A DNA stretch of 64,000 bases, taken from Acholoe squamosa (taxonomy: Eukaryota; Annelida; Polychaeta; Phyllodocida; Polynoidae). Below are positions 43,644 to 57,296 of the stretch, piece by piece. Position numbers and translations under genes: made by a program. The stretch covers positions 74,435,972 through 74,499,971 of the forward strand of contig OX439040.1 in NCBI GenBank assembly GCA_949317995.1. The letters run 5' to 3'. The notes under the pieces were generated by a model, which was not told where the DNA came from, ran no database searches, and saw nothing but the letters and a program-made list of their open reading frames with translations. The first letter of the stretch is position 1; each line of letters opens with the position of its first letter.

Positions 43644-46600
43644 TAGCCAACATCTCACCATCTGGTCGTCATCCAAGTGATGTAAATATACAATATTTAA
43701 CGTAATTAATTTATGCATTTTGTGCTAAAAAAAATCAAAAGATATCCAATAATAGAAGCCAGTTAATTGATGGGGCTCTAGAAAATTGAAAATTAGAGAT
43801 ACTTTTTGCCTGAAATGTGAATGAGAAGGAGGTTGAGTTCAGACATAATGAATAATAGATAATGAGTTCCTCTAAAGAAAAATCTATGGAAAGCAGGAAG
43901 AATCAAATAAATAGAAAGTTTATAACCTGATGAGTAATGAATATGCTAAAAAAACTCTCCACACTTTACTAATCATCAACTATCAAAAATGTATGTAAAA
44001 GAATGGATTGGGGCAGATAAAACAGAGTTAAACCAACATAAGGCTAGCTGTTCTCAAGCAGCATAATGAGGTGATTTATCTCCTCTACCCGTGTGGGTGT
44101 AATTCTGTGTGAAAACTGGTGAAGCTTTTCTGTCTCCCTGGAGCCCCAACAGATGCTTCCCTAGGCCATGTAAATCATTTTAACAGATGCTGACTTTTTT
44201 CAAAGTGTGGGTCTTGGCAGTTTTCGCCTCAAAATGGTGATGGTACAAAAAAAAATGTAAATCTTATTGCAAGTAGAATTATCAGGTTTAATAAAGAACA
44301 CAGAAAAAATGCTTGAAATCCTTGCTGCAGACAGATAGAGACAGACTCAGACATACATTGATAGCCTCTTTACAAACATATAGACATACATGGTATACAG
44401 CCATAGGAGCTATACTAATGATAGTTGAAACAATGTTGAAAGCTATTTCAACACTTCAGTGTTTGAGTCTTGTGATTTATCCTTCTTCCCACCCTGAGAT
44501 GTCATTCTAACCTCCCATGAATTGATAGCAGCTATAGACACTGATAGAAAGCCTCACCAAATCCGACAATGTACCACTGTGTGCAACAGACTTCTCATGA
44601 TAACACCAACTCGCTATTGATATTACATCTATTTTCATATATCTTCAAGTCCTCAAGTGCAATTGAAGTAGTTTCATCTCACCAGTTATATCATCGTTGG
44701 CACTGGAGATTTGTTTATAGTAAAGAAGTAATTTCACAGAGATGAAGTCTTTAAACCATTTAGAATTACACAGTGTTAAGGCTATATCATAATTCGATAC
44801 CATCTAGAAGTAATTGCAAGAAGGCATAACTCTATAGTGATGCGACAATGCTCCATAGTCTACCTCCCATTTATGTTCTCTCTTAATGACATACCATTTC
44901 ATCTTTTAACTCTGCCTTTGATGATGGAGACGCTCTGTGATTAACATAAGAGGAGAAAATAGGCACTTTTATAGTTAAGGGCATTTGATGTCTTGCTAAA
45001 ACCAAAGAACAGTGAGACAGGGAAATATTTGTTAAAACTTGGCAGATTGATTGGGTTTAAAATGGAAAGCTGCTTTTTTATAATTGAAAGGCCCATAGCT
45101 AGTACCTTGGAATGGTATTCGTCAGTCTTCCTTATCAATGCCTCCACCCTACACCACCCAGTAATGAGAAATTCAAAGTCTGCGGAACACTTTGATATGC
45201 CCTGCGTCTCTGCCTTAGCAAGGGGTGAAGCCATTTGTAATAGGATATCACATATGAGCCTGCCTCCAAACTATGTATGGACTAATGTAGGGGTTACATA
45301 TGGCTGTTGGGTGGAACATAAGTTCTGATGCTGTGGTAGGAAAAGGGATATAGAGTTTCTTATTTCTATTCCTATGGGCTCTCATGTAACTACTTCTGTG
45401 TACTGGGTAATTTTGGTAAGGTGGTTTATGGAATGAGTAGAACCTATAAATCTCACAAGTTCATTAAATCATTTCCATGTAGTACACAGTTTAGCTTAAT
45501 TAAATACGCAGACTGACATTTTACCACCATGCGCTAAAGCAAATATGAAGCAGTGTTCTACAAAGCGCTACACCTTTTTTCCAACCCATGAATTTGAAAA
45601 AAACTTTTTTGCAGAATAACCACAGAAGAATGTCATTTAGCTTGAGACAACCTGCTCTAACAACATTTTTCTGTACAACAGGTAGCCTAAGAAGCGACTT
45701 TCATCTAATTAAATATGTACTTAATCTGGATGCTGGTTTTTGGTTTTTGTAGCCAAAATGTAACTGCTGTATCCTTTAAGGATACATGTTGTCCTATTCC
45801 TTGCATATGTTACTCATTTTCCTGCCCAATGTGTGGTACACGCTATCCGCCAATCTGGTCATCTATTTCAAATAGCTGAAGGAGCTGTTAGCTTCCTGAG
45901 CTACCGTCTCCAGTTCAGGCACGCATCAGACAGTATCTCTGAACTTTGAAAGGAGGGTGAGACAGTTTGACTACTAAGTACTCTGGAAAGAATTGACATA
46001 GATTTGTCAGAAAAGGTTGCTCGCTACACAGAATAACCTTTTTCATATTATTAACTGTGTCTGATGCTCCTCCCAATGATATATTAGCTGCTCATTGAGT
46101 TAACATAAGCGTGTTCATAAAACTGGACTGCAAATTGGGGGATTAGGTGACATCCCAATGACACATAGCAGGAAATAACTTCTTTCTGCGTGATCAGTCC
46201 ATTATAAGGAAAGTGTCTTCAAGCAGCAGACAGGCTCCCTTATGGACTTATTGATGTCATCAAAGTTCTGTACTCTTAGATAGACAGTTTTTGTTACACA
46301 TTGTACAGTATTTCATTGACCATTAGCTTAGAGACCTCATGGATTATATTTTTCATCAGGATAGTACCTGATGCCATGCAAACCAAGGGAATCCTGTTAA
46401 AAGGCTCTCTTGCCACTATACACCAACATGACTAACAAAGGCAGGTTGTCGACGTTGACAGAATAGATGTTAAAGAACTAAATATATTCATGATTCTGCC
46501 TTTTGCTTTCAATTATCATCTAAAGTTTATCTTGATGCTGATCATGCCAGAAGCACTCCTGATTTACTATCTGAAGGGAGACAGGTCAAAATATTAACCC

Positions 46601-47083
46601 TGATAAAGAGTCTCCATGACGTACCCGGTTGTGCAATGCATATATAATAATCTAGACCCAGAATAGTCATTTCCTACCTCACAGGATACTATCCAGCATC
46701 CTGGTTGCCATGGTAACCTCAGCCACCATTTAGATGTTGAATTGTAGACATGGTAATAAGAATATACAAGGATACCATGATCAGGCAGCCCCATGTATAG
46801 GTTGACTTTACTGTGTATGAATGACCCCTACAGAGGTCCAGGCCAGGCCCATAAGCACCCACCAGGGTGGACAGTTTTTACTGCGTGCTGTTCTACACCC
46901 CAATCAATTACACATGTGTCTGAACAAAGGTGTCTCATCTTTTACGTGTAGGAAATATGTTTCCTCAAAGAAATACTATGCTTGGGTAAGAAACAAACTC
47001 AGACAAAGTTTGAAATGCATGATATCATATAGAACCAATGATAGGTTCCCTCGATTCACTTCAGAATGCTTAAGAGTCAACTG
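43644..47083. other. Non-genic stretch with an RFX X-box
   Basis: No gene recognised. A short minus-strand frame at 45234-44941 begins with ATG and has a possible donor after HSK, but I cannot connect it to another exon. At 46704-46717 the sequence is GTTGCCATGGTAAC, a full RFX X-box. Confidence 0.45.
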
Positions 47084-47966
47084 CACTGCAAAAATGGTGT
47101 TTAGATTTTAAACATGTTTAGGTCTAAACATGTTTAAAACCTAAACATATACATCAGTTAGGTGTATCATTGACTACACATTTACGAAAATAACACTTTT
47201 ATTGTAAATACATAAACATTTTTGCTAAACATGTTCAGACGTTTAGAGTTTAAACAGTTGAATATTAGTTGTTTAGATTTAAACATCAATATGTTTAGAT
47301 ACTTGGATGTCAATACCACACCAGGTAGCAGCACTACCTCTGAAAGGACTATCTGCACACAGTTATAATCAATTGTTGTGACAAATATCCCCAAACTCCT
47401 TGTTTATCATAGTGTCATTTCATTAAATGTTATGAAAATAGACACAACAATATAAAATTAACTAAATTCAACTTAACCATAAGCATAACCATCATTACCA
47501 TAAAATAATCAATGAGCTCCATGACTTACACCTATTTCATGTTATTGTAAAGTATAAAGCAATGCCCTTCCTGCCAACCTGTTGTAACTTCACAAGTCTC
47601 CTATTCTAATGCAGTGTGTACATATAGCTGTGGCTGACACCTTGGGAGACTTTGCAGTATAGATACCTGCTGATGTCCTCCAGTAAATGAGAAAACAAAC
47701 AAAAGATATTCCTTTATATTTCAATGGATATATGTCTGCAAACCCTTACTTCCCACCAAATCTAAACATAAAAATTCATAAACATCTAAATGCAAAATTT
47801 CATTGATATCTAAACACAAATTTTGAACATAAACACCTAGATTTCTAAACACTTGAGCTAAGCAAATTGTTTTGCTAAACATGTTTAGGAAATTAATGTG
47901 ATTACAAAAACGTTGCAAGAATATGTTTAGAATTGTGTTTAGGATCTATACACCATTTTGCAGCGT
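47084..47966. mobile_element. MITE, TAAACAT-rich 0.9-kb family, copy 2
   Basis: Left end identical to copy 1 (CACTGCAAAAATGGTGTTTAG); the right end is CACCATTTTGCAGCGTG, with a one-base gain in the terminal CACTG. Same orientation as copy 1. The flanking TA duplication is not preserved. Similarity to copy 1 is high along the whole length. Confidence 0.83.
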
Positions 47967-49576
47967 GGGTCCCATCCTGATAGGTAGTCATAAACATTGG
48001 CTGAAAGATAGGCATGGCTTTGTGACTCAGAAATAGGTCACTGTGTTAAGAGATGGAGCCAAATTATCTAAATATTTCAGTAACCCTACAGATGAAATTC
48101 TCTTGACCTGTCTTCAGTGTTTCATGAGTCAAAACCATGGCTCCATACATTCGACTCCATTTTGAAAATTGAAGAGTTGTTGAGAAATTTTAATGTAAGT
48201 TAGACCCCTTGTTTCTCCAACACTGTGACTTATTTCATCTGGCGCAGTGACATAATAAAACTGCCCCTTTATAGGGCTAAAATCCAAGTACTGCAGAAAT
48301 CATTTGGGCCCCCTACATGATTACTATTAATGGCAACCTGCTGGTGGCCAGCTAAGGCAGTGGCTGCATCCATCATGGCCTTCCACAATAATATAGTATC
48401 CAACTAGCTTTTGATATCATCATCACTGCCTTAATTGGAATTTATGTGAGGCATTCTGTAGTTGATGTATGTCCAAAGTTCCTACTAAATTCCTTCCCAC
48501 CAATTAAGCGGTTCTCCTGTCTATTAAAAGCTAAAAGGGTTCAGTGTAAATGTCTACCCTGTAATGGTAAGGGAGCCTGTGCTCAATGTTTATTCATGGA
48601 ATAAACCTGTTAAAAGTACCACAGTGATTCATGGTAGCAGACTACAAGTGTTTTAGTAAGTCCATTGATGAAGGCAGTCAACTGATGCATTTGAGCTTAG
48701 TACTCTGAAATAAAACGACGCTGACTAAATAAATGTATGCGTAACCATTCAATATTACGATGCCAAGTATACTATTCATGGAAACATCAGTGTTGAAAAA
48801 GGCAATCAGCTAGATGTTCCATTACAGCAGCATCCAGGGCATGGGTAAAATCGTATATAAAAAAATGCTTGGGCCATCTAATGACTGGAGCCAGATTCCA
48901 TGCTTCTTTGCACCCTGGGTCAAATCAGACTCAAGCACAATTCAATGGTAACTTTCGATGTCTTTGCTTCAACTCATTTAGATTAATCAATCAATTAAGC
49001 AGAGATTGGATTGCTACAGTGATCATAGATATGAGCTCCTGAAGTCAATTAATAACATCAAACTAATTATGTCCTTGATGATAATAGACAAATGCTAGGC
49101 ACCCTCGTTTAACTGTTTAATGACAGCAGTTGCATTGGGTTTGATCCATCACATTGAGGAACTACTACCAAAAAGCAGCAGATATAAAACCAATGAAATT
49201 TACATGGCCACTGATAATGGTGATAGCAATAAAGTCCTTGTTTCTTCATATCTTCAGAAAAATGGTTATAACCCTTGTTTCTATATGCCAAATCACACAA
49301 TTTCGTACCTCATGCATTTTGAATTATGTATGAACATTAGAATCAGAATTTCAAAACCCTCCCCAGGTTCCTTTTGCCACTACTCAATGGCCTTTTTGAG
49401 GCCCAAAATTTCATCAAACACTACAAGTACAGCAGGTTTTTGTAATATCCATAAGGCACAGAATGTCTAAAATATGTCGTTTATTACAGCAGTCCATTTC
49501 TATGTTCACTATACAACACATGTGGTGGAATATGGTTGACTTCATAGATAATTGAAAGATCATGATGACGAAATTG
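47967..49576. other. Non-genic stretch
   Basis: No gene recognised; the open frame at 49120-49470 (plus) has no known motif. Confidence 0.5.
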
Positions 49577-49805
49577 CACTGTAAAAAATGGCCATTGAAT
49601 TTATCATGGATCCTTGTAAAACTGATCAGTGAACCACTGTAATTACTTAGCAGGGAGCCAGTGTAGTTTTTACTAGAAGCCCCAGGTGACAGTATGATGG
49701 TACATGGAATCTCTGTGAAAATAACAACATCTCTGTGGAATTAACAACATTTCTGGCAACTTTGGGACAGGGAACCCATCATTTTTTTGACATTTCTGTT
49801 GTTGT
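49577..49805 (+). mobile_element. MITE, CACTGTAAAA family, copy 4 (right end lost)
   Basis: Starts CACTGTAAAAAATGGCC and follows the family consensus ('ggtgacagtatgatggtac'), including a small internal duplication around 'aacaacat'. Near 49800 it runs into a different dispersed repeat (49815-49945) without the expected ACAGTG end. Confidence 0.7.
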
Positions 49806-51473
49806 TAAGATTATCTGGAAAATTGGTTCGGTGAACCAGATGACATTTGTTCCATCTCATTTGTTACAAGACATCCAATTTCCCACATCACCTGAGGATG
49901 TGGTGGTAGGGAATTCCTGGCATAAAGGTGCATTGGAATCACTGATATTCGCCTTCAGGAAACACCATATAGATTACTATAATGAACATGAATCCTCGAA
50001 GCACCACTTTGATGGGGATTTAAAGTACTTTTATTCTGAGATTTGAATTCATAGGATCATGGGTGAGGCCTGAAGGTGAAATAAAAGTGTCAGGTATCAA
50101 GATGTATTGTCCTTCCTTACACTAGAATATTCTCCTTAGAGGCCTTGCATCTGTCAGAAATACAATGTCCCTGAGGTGTCCTTTAATGTTCTTGTGTCCA
50201 AACCCTGTAAAGGTTGCATGACCCCTTATCATCACAATGCATCAATGCAACACTCTTGAGTATCATACATGAAAAAAGCTGTAAAAATAACAGTGGCAAC
50301 TTTTGGACAAAGCTTTTAGCATTATTTTCACCGAGATTCCTCACAAACACAGCACAGTGGATACATCAATATTGCATCGGGGTCGGTGGGCATATATACC
50401 ATAGACAGAGATTCAGTACTTTCACAGTAGGTAGATAAGGATCAATAGACGTTAGAATGGAAGAAAACTCAATTTTGCCAAAATTCTTGCACTAAGGCTA
50501 CGGTATGCTGCCTTACCATTTACTGCTAGCTGATAGCAGGTCCTATCTATTATGTATGTCTTACAGTAATCACAGATTATTAAGATATGACAATTCTCCG
50601 GAGCAGCAGTGAGGTCATAGCAACCAGTGCGGCCCTTATCAGGATTATCTCCCTACTGATAAGAATTCTTATGAAGGGCTATTTTATATTGGTAATGTAC
50701 TAGAAAAATGTGTTATCAGAAAAGATCTAAACATCCCACAGCAAAAAGCACTCCATATTCTGAAAGATATTGAGAATTTGCATAACATACTTGATCCACT
50801 ATATTCTAATCCCGATATCTGAAGAGAAAACAGCAAAAAGGTAGTTTTTTTTTTCTATTTCATTGCCTATATAATTTGACCCTTTATCACGTCCCTAACA
50901 ACAAGGCTTCTGCTTCCGAGAAAATATTCATTAAATATGTATTTTACTTGCATAGGCCTCCTTAAATCTCCAGTCATTTAGCGTTTAATTGACAGGCCTT
51001 ACTCTGTCTCTTTACACAGTTTATATCTTCCTTTATCTTTATAAAGTCTAGCAAACTTCCAGTCCATTTCAGTGATATGTCAGTTTCCTACTCTGTGCAA
51101 AACTAACACTATAGATAGAAATCACTGTTCTTCTTCTATCAAAAAAGCCAACCAGTAATTACATATGTAGAAAACATTTTACATCACTGTCAGTCCTAAA
51201 ACACACATAATCGTTTTATGCTCTGTAATAACATCCAATGAATAGTACATACAGATGAATCTTTGCTGTAAAATCCTTGTTGAAAAAGAAAAAGGTGTTT
51301 CAGAATGCATATCTGATCGTATTTTATGAAATAAAAAGTACCATTGGTTACAAAGGATCTCCATGAAATAAGAGACAGCCTGGTGTTCATTAACTGCTGG
51401 GTCAATACAAAGTAATGTTTATTGCTTTGATGCAAAAATGATGCTTCTAAATTATGTCCCCATACTGTCAACC
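49806..51473. other. Non-genic stretch
   Basis: Begins with the dispersed repeat shared with 41780-41920. About 50290-50400 faintly resembles the CACTGTAAAA family. No gene supported. Confidence 0.5.
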
Positions 51474-51895
51474 GCCTCTGGCGTCGGGATCAGTGCCATA
51501 GTGATAGCATTGCAAATGAGATCAGTGCCTCATGCTAGAAGCACCAGATCTGAGAGATGTAAACACAAACAAAACCACCGCTTCACAGCCAACTGACGGT
51601 CGTCAGTCACTGATGGACGGTGTAGGGACAGTATCATTAGCCCTTTAATTGTTTCTAGTTCTATTAAAGCTTGTAGTATGATTATTTGGTTCACTATTCA
51701 TCCCTAATGGTTTTTCTTTCACTATCACTACACACTGGCGGCCGACTCCAGCTGCCAGCGGGCTGCTATTGCTGCCTGTGACGTCATGACCTCATTATCT
51801 GAAAACGAGGCTCGCTGAGATCAGGTGCTTCTAGCATGAGGCACAGATCTCATTTGCAGTGCTATCACTATGGTACTTATCCCGACGCCAGAGGC
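51474..51895. mobile_element. Foldback element with ~77-bp inverted repeats
   Basis: Starts GCCTCTGGCGTCGGGAT and ends with its complement ATC/CCGACGCCAGAGGC; pairing continues through 'catagtgatagcattgcaaatgagatc' and 'catgctagaagcacc' for about 77 bp. A GC-rich centre ('ctggcggccgac', 'gtgacgtcatgacctca') separates the arms. I could not see a target duplication. Confidence 0.75.
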
Positions 51896-53467
51896 ACATG
51901 ATTTGTGTTCACAGGGCTGAAATTACGCATCATAATGACCTTACATGGTCCTCAATGTCAGCAACGCTCAGGAAAACTGCAATGGAGGGTTATTTAGCCA
52001 TTCATAATAGTATTGTTGCATCATAAAGCAAAACAAAAATGTATGAAACTGTCCAGTATGAAGTGCCATAGCAATTTTAATTCGGTATGAATTCAAGTAC
52101 TTATGTCTAAACAGGCATGAAGAAATCACTAACCATACACAGCAGCTGCAGCCATTTTAACACAATTCAGAAAGGTTTGCGTGACCGTCCCAGAGAGTTG
52201 TCACATGTTTGAATCAGTAATCAGGGACTTTGAAGAGAACACATTCTATCACAGACTTTAATGACTTATGTGATGTGAGTCTAGTGTGTTGCTATACAGG
52301 ACGAGAGGAACATGTCATTCTTTTGGATGGATTTACTTCAAGTTCTTAGCTCTTGAAGGGAATCTGCCAACCCTATTCTGAATCGGTCAAAATGATTCCC
52401 CTCTTAACATAACCCCAATATGATTTGCCCCTCCCCTCCCTGAAGTTGCTCGATCCCATCTGTGCCATAAATAACACTGTACAATGGCCAAAAATAAATG
52501 GATAATATTGTTATGCCTCTTAGAGTGTGGTGACTGGCCCTTCAATGTTAAACCTATGGGAAGTAGTTATGCACATGATTTAAATAACACTGTACAACAA
52601 TTGTTCACTTTTCAAAAAGAAACGAAGCTGGAACCCATTAATTCCCATGTATTTTGATCTGGGGAATTCAAAAATAACATCCACTTTTTGCTGGACGCTC
52701 TCAATTTTGAGATACCTATAACACCCTAGAATTGCCAATGTTCGTCCTCTGTAGCCAAATCTATATTAGTACAAACTTTAAAAACACCATATTTTACATC
52801 ACATCTGATTTGCTTATCTTCAGTTATCATTTTCAAACCCATATCTAATGAATTATTAACCTAAGAATCAGTAATATGCAGTAAAAGTAGTACATATGCT
52901 TAAAATGTTAACCAGTCGACACTTCAGGGTGGATTGGTCATTGTGTATGTTATTTAGTTCTGTGTATGAATGCTCCCTAGTGCTGGTGATAGGGGCTGCA
53001 GGTGTAAAGGATAAGGTGCACCAACATCATTACCAACTTATTCAGTCTAAGTCTTTATTGTGACTCCTGCATGGATAAGATTTGGTGATCTATAGCCTGT
53101 GTAGCCCCTCATGTAGATTAGGGTATATCTGAAATCAGGTGCGTGTAAGTCCCACTAGGGTGTATTCACCCTAATCTATACCAACAATGATATATTGCAC
53201 AGGCCATGCAGTAATAAATGGAGACTCTTTCCCCAGGTCAATATTTGATATCTTCAGATAAGGGACGTATCTCCTCAAGGCAATGTATATGGTGGACATG
53301 TGACATGGTCGTCAAGAAGATGAATTGTAGATGATAATTGCAAGAAGGGTAAATAGAAATGGGAAGAGCTCAACTCGGAGATAATGCAAACTTGACAATG
53401 GTTTTATTTTCAAGCCAAAGCCACCTTTTTGAATAGTTATTATACAAAATGTTGAATACAATTAGTT

Positions 53468-53524
<57 letters not shown>

Positions 53525-53805
53525 TTTTTACATGTTCAGTCTGCCTTTGTAAGTCAGATTGATGTTCAATGGCAAGAGGTGCTTTAAGCAAGAACCCTTT
53601 AGTGTGCATACCATAAGCTCTTATCATGACAAAAAGCATAAACCATTAGACACAATAGTCTGCAGGCAGAAAGCTGATGTATCACATTACAGAGTGTAAC
53701 AAAAAATATCTAGGTGTGAGTATAAAATCGTAATGGCATCAATTAGCTCTTTAAGGATCTTGTCTTCTAAGACATTATCCTTATGATGGACCATTCCAGT
53801 AGTGC
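51896..53805. other. Non-genic stretch with an (AT)n tract
   Basis: No gene recognised. 53470-53521 is a ~52-bp (AT)n microsatellite. Confidence 0.55.
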
Positions 53806-53892
53806 CAAGTAAATTGTGGATCAACACGGTAAAAGGTATGCCCGTGAGGGGGTTCGCGGATGTACCTTTTACCATGTTGACCCACAATTACC
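53806..53892. repeat. Short foldback hairpin
   Basis: Arms 'taaattgtgg.tcaacacggt' plus 'aaaaggta' and the complementary 'taccttttaccatgttga' plus 'cccacaatta' pair over about 29 bp around a ~25-bp GC-rich loop. It could be a miniature mobile element or a structured RNA; there is no evidence to choose. Confidence 0.6.
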
Positions 53893-55305
53893 AGTTGGTA
53901 TTATTTGATTTGATAAATATCAAGGCCATTTAGAAAATCATATTGATGGTCCTACAAGTTAAATTGACTCCAAAGTCATGAAAGATTTGCCTTCTTTGAG
54001 TCTAAAAGGGGGAAGGGCACAAACAATTCTTGCAAAAACCCTTTTCCTAATATAATGCATGAATACTGTCCTGGTATAGTATAGTTGGGCATCATTAATG
54101 AAGGATGTAGCATTAAAAGGGTAAAATCATTCAGTAGTATAGAAGTGATGCTACAACCATAATTTACTGTAACCACGATTCACTTTCTACAATGAATGTC
54201 TAAATAAAAACAAGTAAAAAGTAGGATCTGACACATACCTGCCTCACAGCATAATTTCTAACAAATTCCATAGATATTATTAGCTAAGGCAACACTGCAA
54301 TATTTTTCCTCTCCCCTTTGGCTATAAACCCATTCAGGTCCCTTGGCTCTGAATTTGCGTGATGCAGGAAATTTGTCTTTGTTTGCATCACTGCACAGTT
54401 AAAGGTAACATCGTTTTTATCTGGTCTTGGAGGTGTGTCCTTTTTATGTTGGAGAGTGTTCAATATTGCCATGTCACTCTCCTAGCAGAGTTTCCCTGTT
54501 ACAGGAGAAAGTCTTCACTGTCCATGAGGGAATCAGGGGAAGATGCCTCAATGCCCCTTTATTCCCTTTGCTGACTTGATGCCCTGAAGTGGTGTTGAAG
54601 AACCAAGGAAGGGCTGTTAAGCTTTATCAATTCTACAGGGTCAAATAGCAAAGGCCAACAACAGTGACATATTTTGCATTACCACTCTCCTTGGCCACAC
54701 TGGAAAAAAATGTCGTTGAAATAACTTGTCCATAAGTTGCCAGAGATCCATCGTTATTTTCACAGAGATGTCGTTATATTTGTAGAGATTCCTTGTACCA
54801 CCACACTGCCACCTGGGGGTCGTTGCACAAACAGCTAGCCATCGTTATGGAAAAATGACCTAAAATAGCTAGAATCCCAAAGAGATCCCCCCCCCCTTTG
54901 CACAATTGTTTCTGCCTTTTCACAGCAAAAATCAATATCATTGTTGCTTTCTCGTTGTTGCACTGGGAACCAGTGTAATTTGACCTACTTTGGCCACAAC
55001 GAGATGTTTGGTCATTTCTGTTTCTACACTCTAGATTTTTATTTCAGTCACAAATCCTTATTCATCATCCGATTTACATGCTGTAAAGTTTGAGATACAT
55101 ATTTCACCATGTTATCTACCAATCCCAAATACTAGATAAGTGATAAATTGTAGACTTCCCCTCGGAATCGGCGCGCATATTCTCGAATCGGAAAATTTTC
55201 GCTAGATGCCATATCAGTCTCAATGGAGACTACAGCGACCTCTGTGTGTATCTCCATAACCAAATATGGTCTCACTGATCTAATAGTTAAGAAATAACCA
55301 AAATA
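53893..55305. other. Non-genic stretch with a partial MITE
   Basis: About 54698-54840 is a partial CACTGTAAAA-family element (inverted; 'gccacctgggggtcgttg') with an internal duplication of 'cgttat.tt' text and a lost right end. Nothing else supported. Confidence 0.55.
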
Positions 55306-55410
55306 AGTCGAGAATAATCAGATGAAGTCAGGAAAATAATATGAGAGGTCGGAAATAATTAGATGAAGTTAGGAAATTAATGGGTGAGCTCTAGAATAAT
55401 TTGAAGAAGT
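55306..55410. repeat. Degenerate minisatellite at the LTR insertion site
   Basis: About three ~35-bp units built on 'gaataatcagatgaagt' and 'aggaaattaat'. The gypsy LTR begins immediately after 'gaagt' (55406-55410), the likely target-duplication sequence. Confidence 0.55.
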
Positions 55411-55787
55411 TGTAAGGGTCTGTGGCCTTACGGACCTGGGGGGTTCGGGTCTTACGATTCGGAAAGAAAGAGTAAGACAGTATTCCAAGTGTATGCCAAC
55501 GGTTAGGTTTATTACTTAATGCACACTCACGGCTGCCGAATGATATCAAAGAGGCAGCTAATATTAAAAGACAGTGGTTTACATAGTGTGGAGGCCAGAA
55601 GGGCCTCTGACGTAGCGGCTGAGCCCTGGGCTTTATATACGGACCCAGGTGTTCGTCGTCAGATGTCCCCACAGACCCGGATCGGTGCTGCCACCTATCC
55701 GGAACCTGAGGAACGTCCGACGACTCGACTCACCCGCCACGTCAGACGGTACCCAACTCCTATGGTTTAGTAAAGTGTACCTCTACA
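55411..55787 (-). repeat. 3' LTR of the Ty3/gypsy element
   Basis: 377 bp. On the minus strand it begins TGTAGAGGTACACTTTAC and ends CAGACCCTTACA, so it has TG...CA ends. A TATA box, GTATATAAAG (55640-55631), and an AATAAA signal (55513-55508) lie in the right order about 120 bp apart. The 5' partner is outside the window. Confidence 0.85.
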
Positions 55788-55800
55788 CCACTCCCCCAGA
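55788..55800 (-). other. Polypurine tract of the Ty3/gypsy element
   Basis: On the minus strand the bases TCTGGGGGAGTGG directly precede the LTR's TGTAGAGG. A purine-rich tract here primes plus-strand DNA synthesis in LTR retroelements. Confidence 0.85.
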
Positions 55801-57296
55801 CATTTAGGAGGGTGTTATACGTATAATATTACTAGGATAACATTTCTACATGTCTAAACCTTTAGTAATAGAGGTACAACCATAGGTATAACATTAGCAC
55901 TAAATAAATTGTGAACCAGATGTCATATATATATATTCGATAGTGAATTTTAGTTACATATAACGATTAGGATGTTGAAATATTATACGAATTACTTGAA
56001 GAAGAGACAGTTATGTGAAACGGAACTGTCTATTTAATTATTATACCACATAATATTGTATTATATTTCAGGTATAATTAATAAGACAAGTAATATGAAT
56101 CGTATACATGTGATGATGACAGCTATATGTAACGGAACTGTCGATAATAAAACATATCACAAAATAACATCCGTATGTGTGTTTGTAGTCATTGACAACA
56201 CATTTGAATATGTAGTCTTAAAGAAGACTGTTATAGTAACATCACTATCTAATGACATGTCGTATATTAATATTATACGAATCCGTTAAGGATTCCGTGA
56301 GTAGTACGAATATGATTATTTATAACATACACTTGAAAAAAAAACATCACGGTGTGGTAATGAATATAATAATATATTATCACCGTGTACCTAATAACCT
56401 TTATAGCACCAGATCATTATACTTATTATATATTTTGTCTCGCAGGACAATAATATGTGTTATCTGGTGGAGTTTAACGGATCTTATAATATAAGTACTA
56501 ATAGTGATTAGAGATCCGTATCAGGAAATGTCTATGTACCCGTATTATAATATGTATCTAGTGGATATGTACATACATATAATATTATAGAAAAATAGAA
56601 ATATGACATTATATACAATATACAGGAATTATAAATGCTGCTGGAGTCTTCTGCTGTATCCTCCGGGTACTAGTAGGTAGGTGTGGTCAGCTAACCACGG
56701 GATGGACGTGCTAAAGTTTATAGTTTCCTTATATTGAGTGAACACGGTAGTTGATTTGGGGCAGCTACCCACAATCCTCTAGTAGTGCTAAAGTTTATAG
56801 TATATCCGAATGGTGTAGATTTGTAGAATATTAGTCCGGATGTGTCAACTGTGTAGAGAACGTAATCCTTTTTAAGTTTTAGTTGACATAAGTAAAATAA
56901 TAGTCCGATATAGGTTGATCCGGAAGTAATAGTAGTAGAGATATAAGTCCATTCGGGAGTACAGATGAGTTGTAGAGGTAAATCGTAAAGTCCATCCTAG
57001 TAATTGGTTAGCACGGGTAACAGCAGGAGTCTGGAACTGGCATCCGGATACGTCTCACAGCAGCAAGTCTACTATCGGATTGTTCATGGATGAAATTATA
57101 AATCCGAATAGGCTATTCAGGGTGTAATAAATGTTATACAACCTGAATAATAGACTGGTCAAAGGAACCCGGAACACATAGCATAGGTGTTCATGCACTA
57201 GTAAAAGCATTCGCAGACCTTTAGGGTTCCGCAAAGACTATATCTGGTCATTTGGTGTTGGAAAAAAGATTATGGAAGAAATAACCCTAGCATGCT
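55801..57296 (-). other. AT-rich 1.5-kb spacer between ORF3 and the polypurine tract
   Basis: No long open frame. It is rich in 'ataatatta' words with repeated phrases ('aacggaactgtc' at about 56021 and 56133; 'gtgctaaagtttatag' at about 56708 and 56787; 'attatacgaat'). Base composition contrasts sharply with the GC-rich ORF3. It may be untranslated 3' sequence of the element or an older insertion inside it. Confidence 0.6.

Noticed and set aside
44941-45234. Possible ATG-starting exon on the minus strand
   Set aside because: A plausible donor follows HSK, but no partner exon, domain or promoter could be found.
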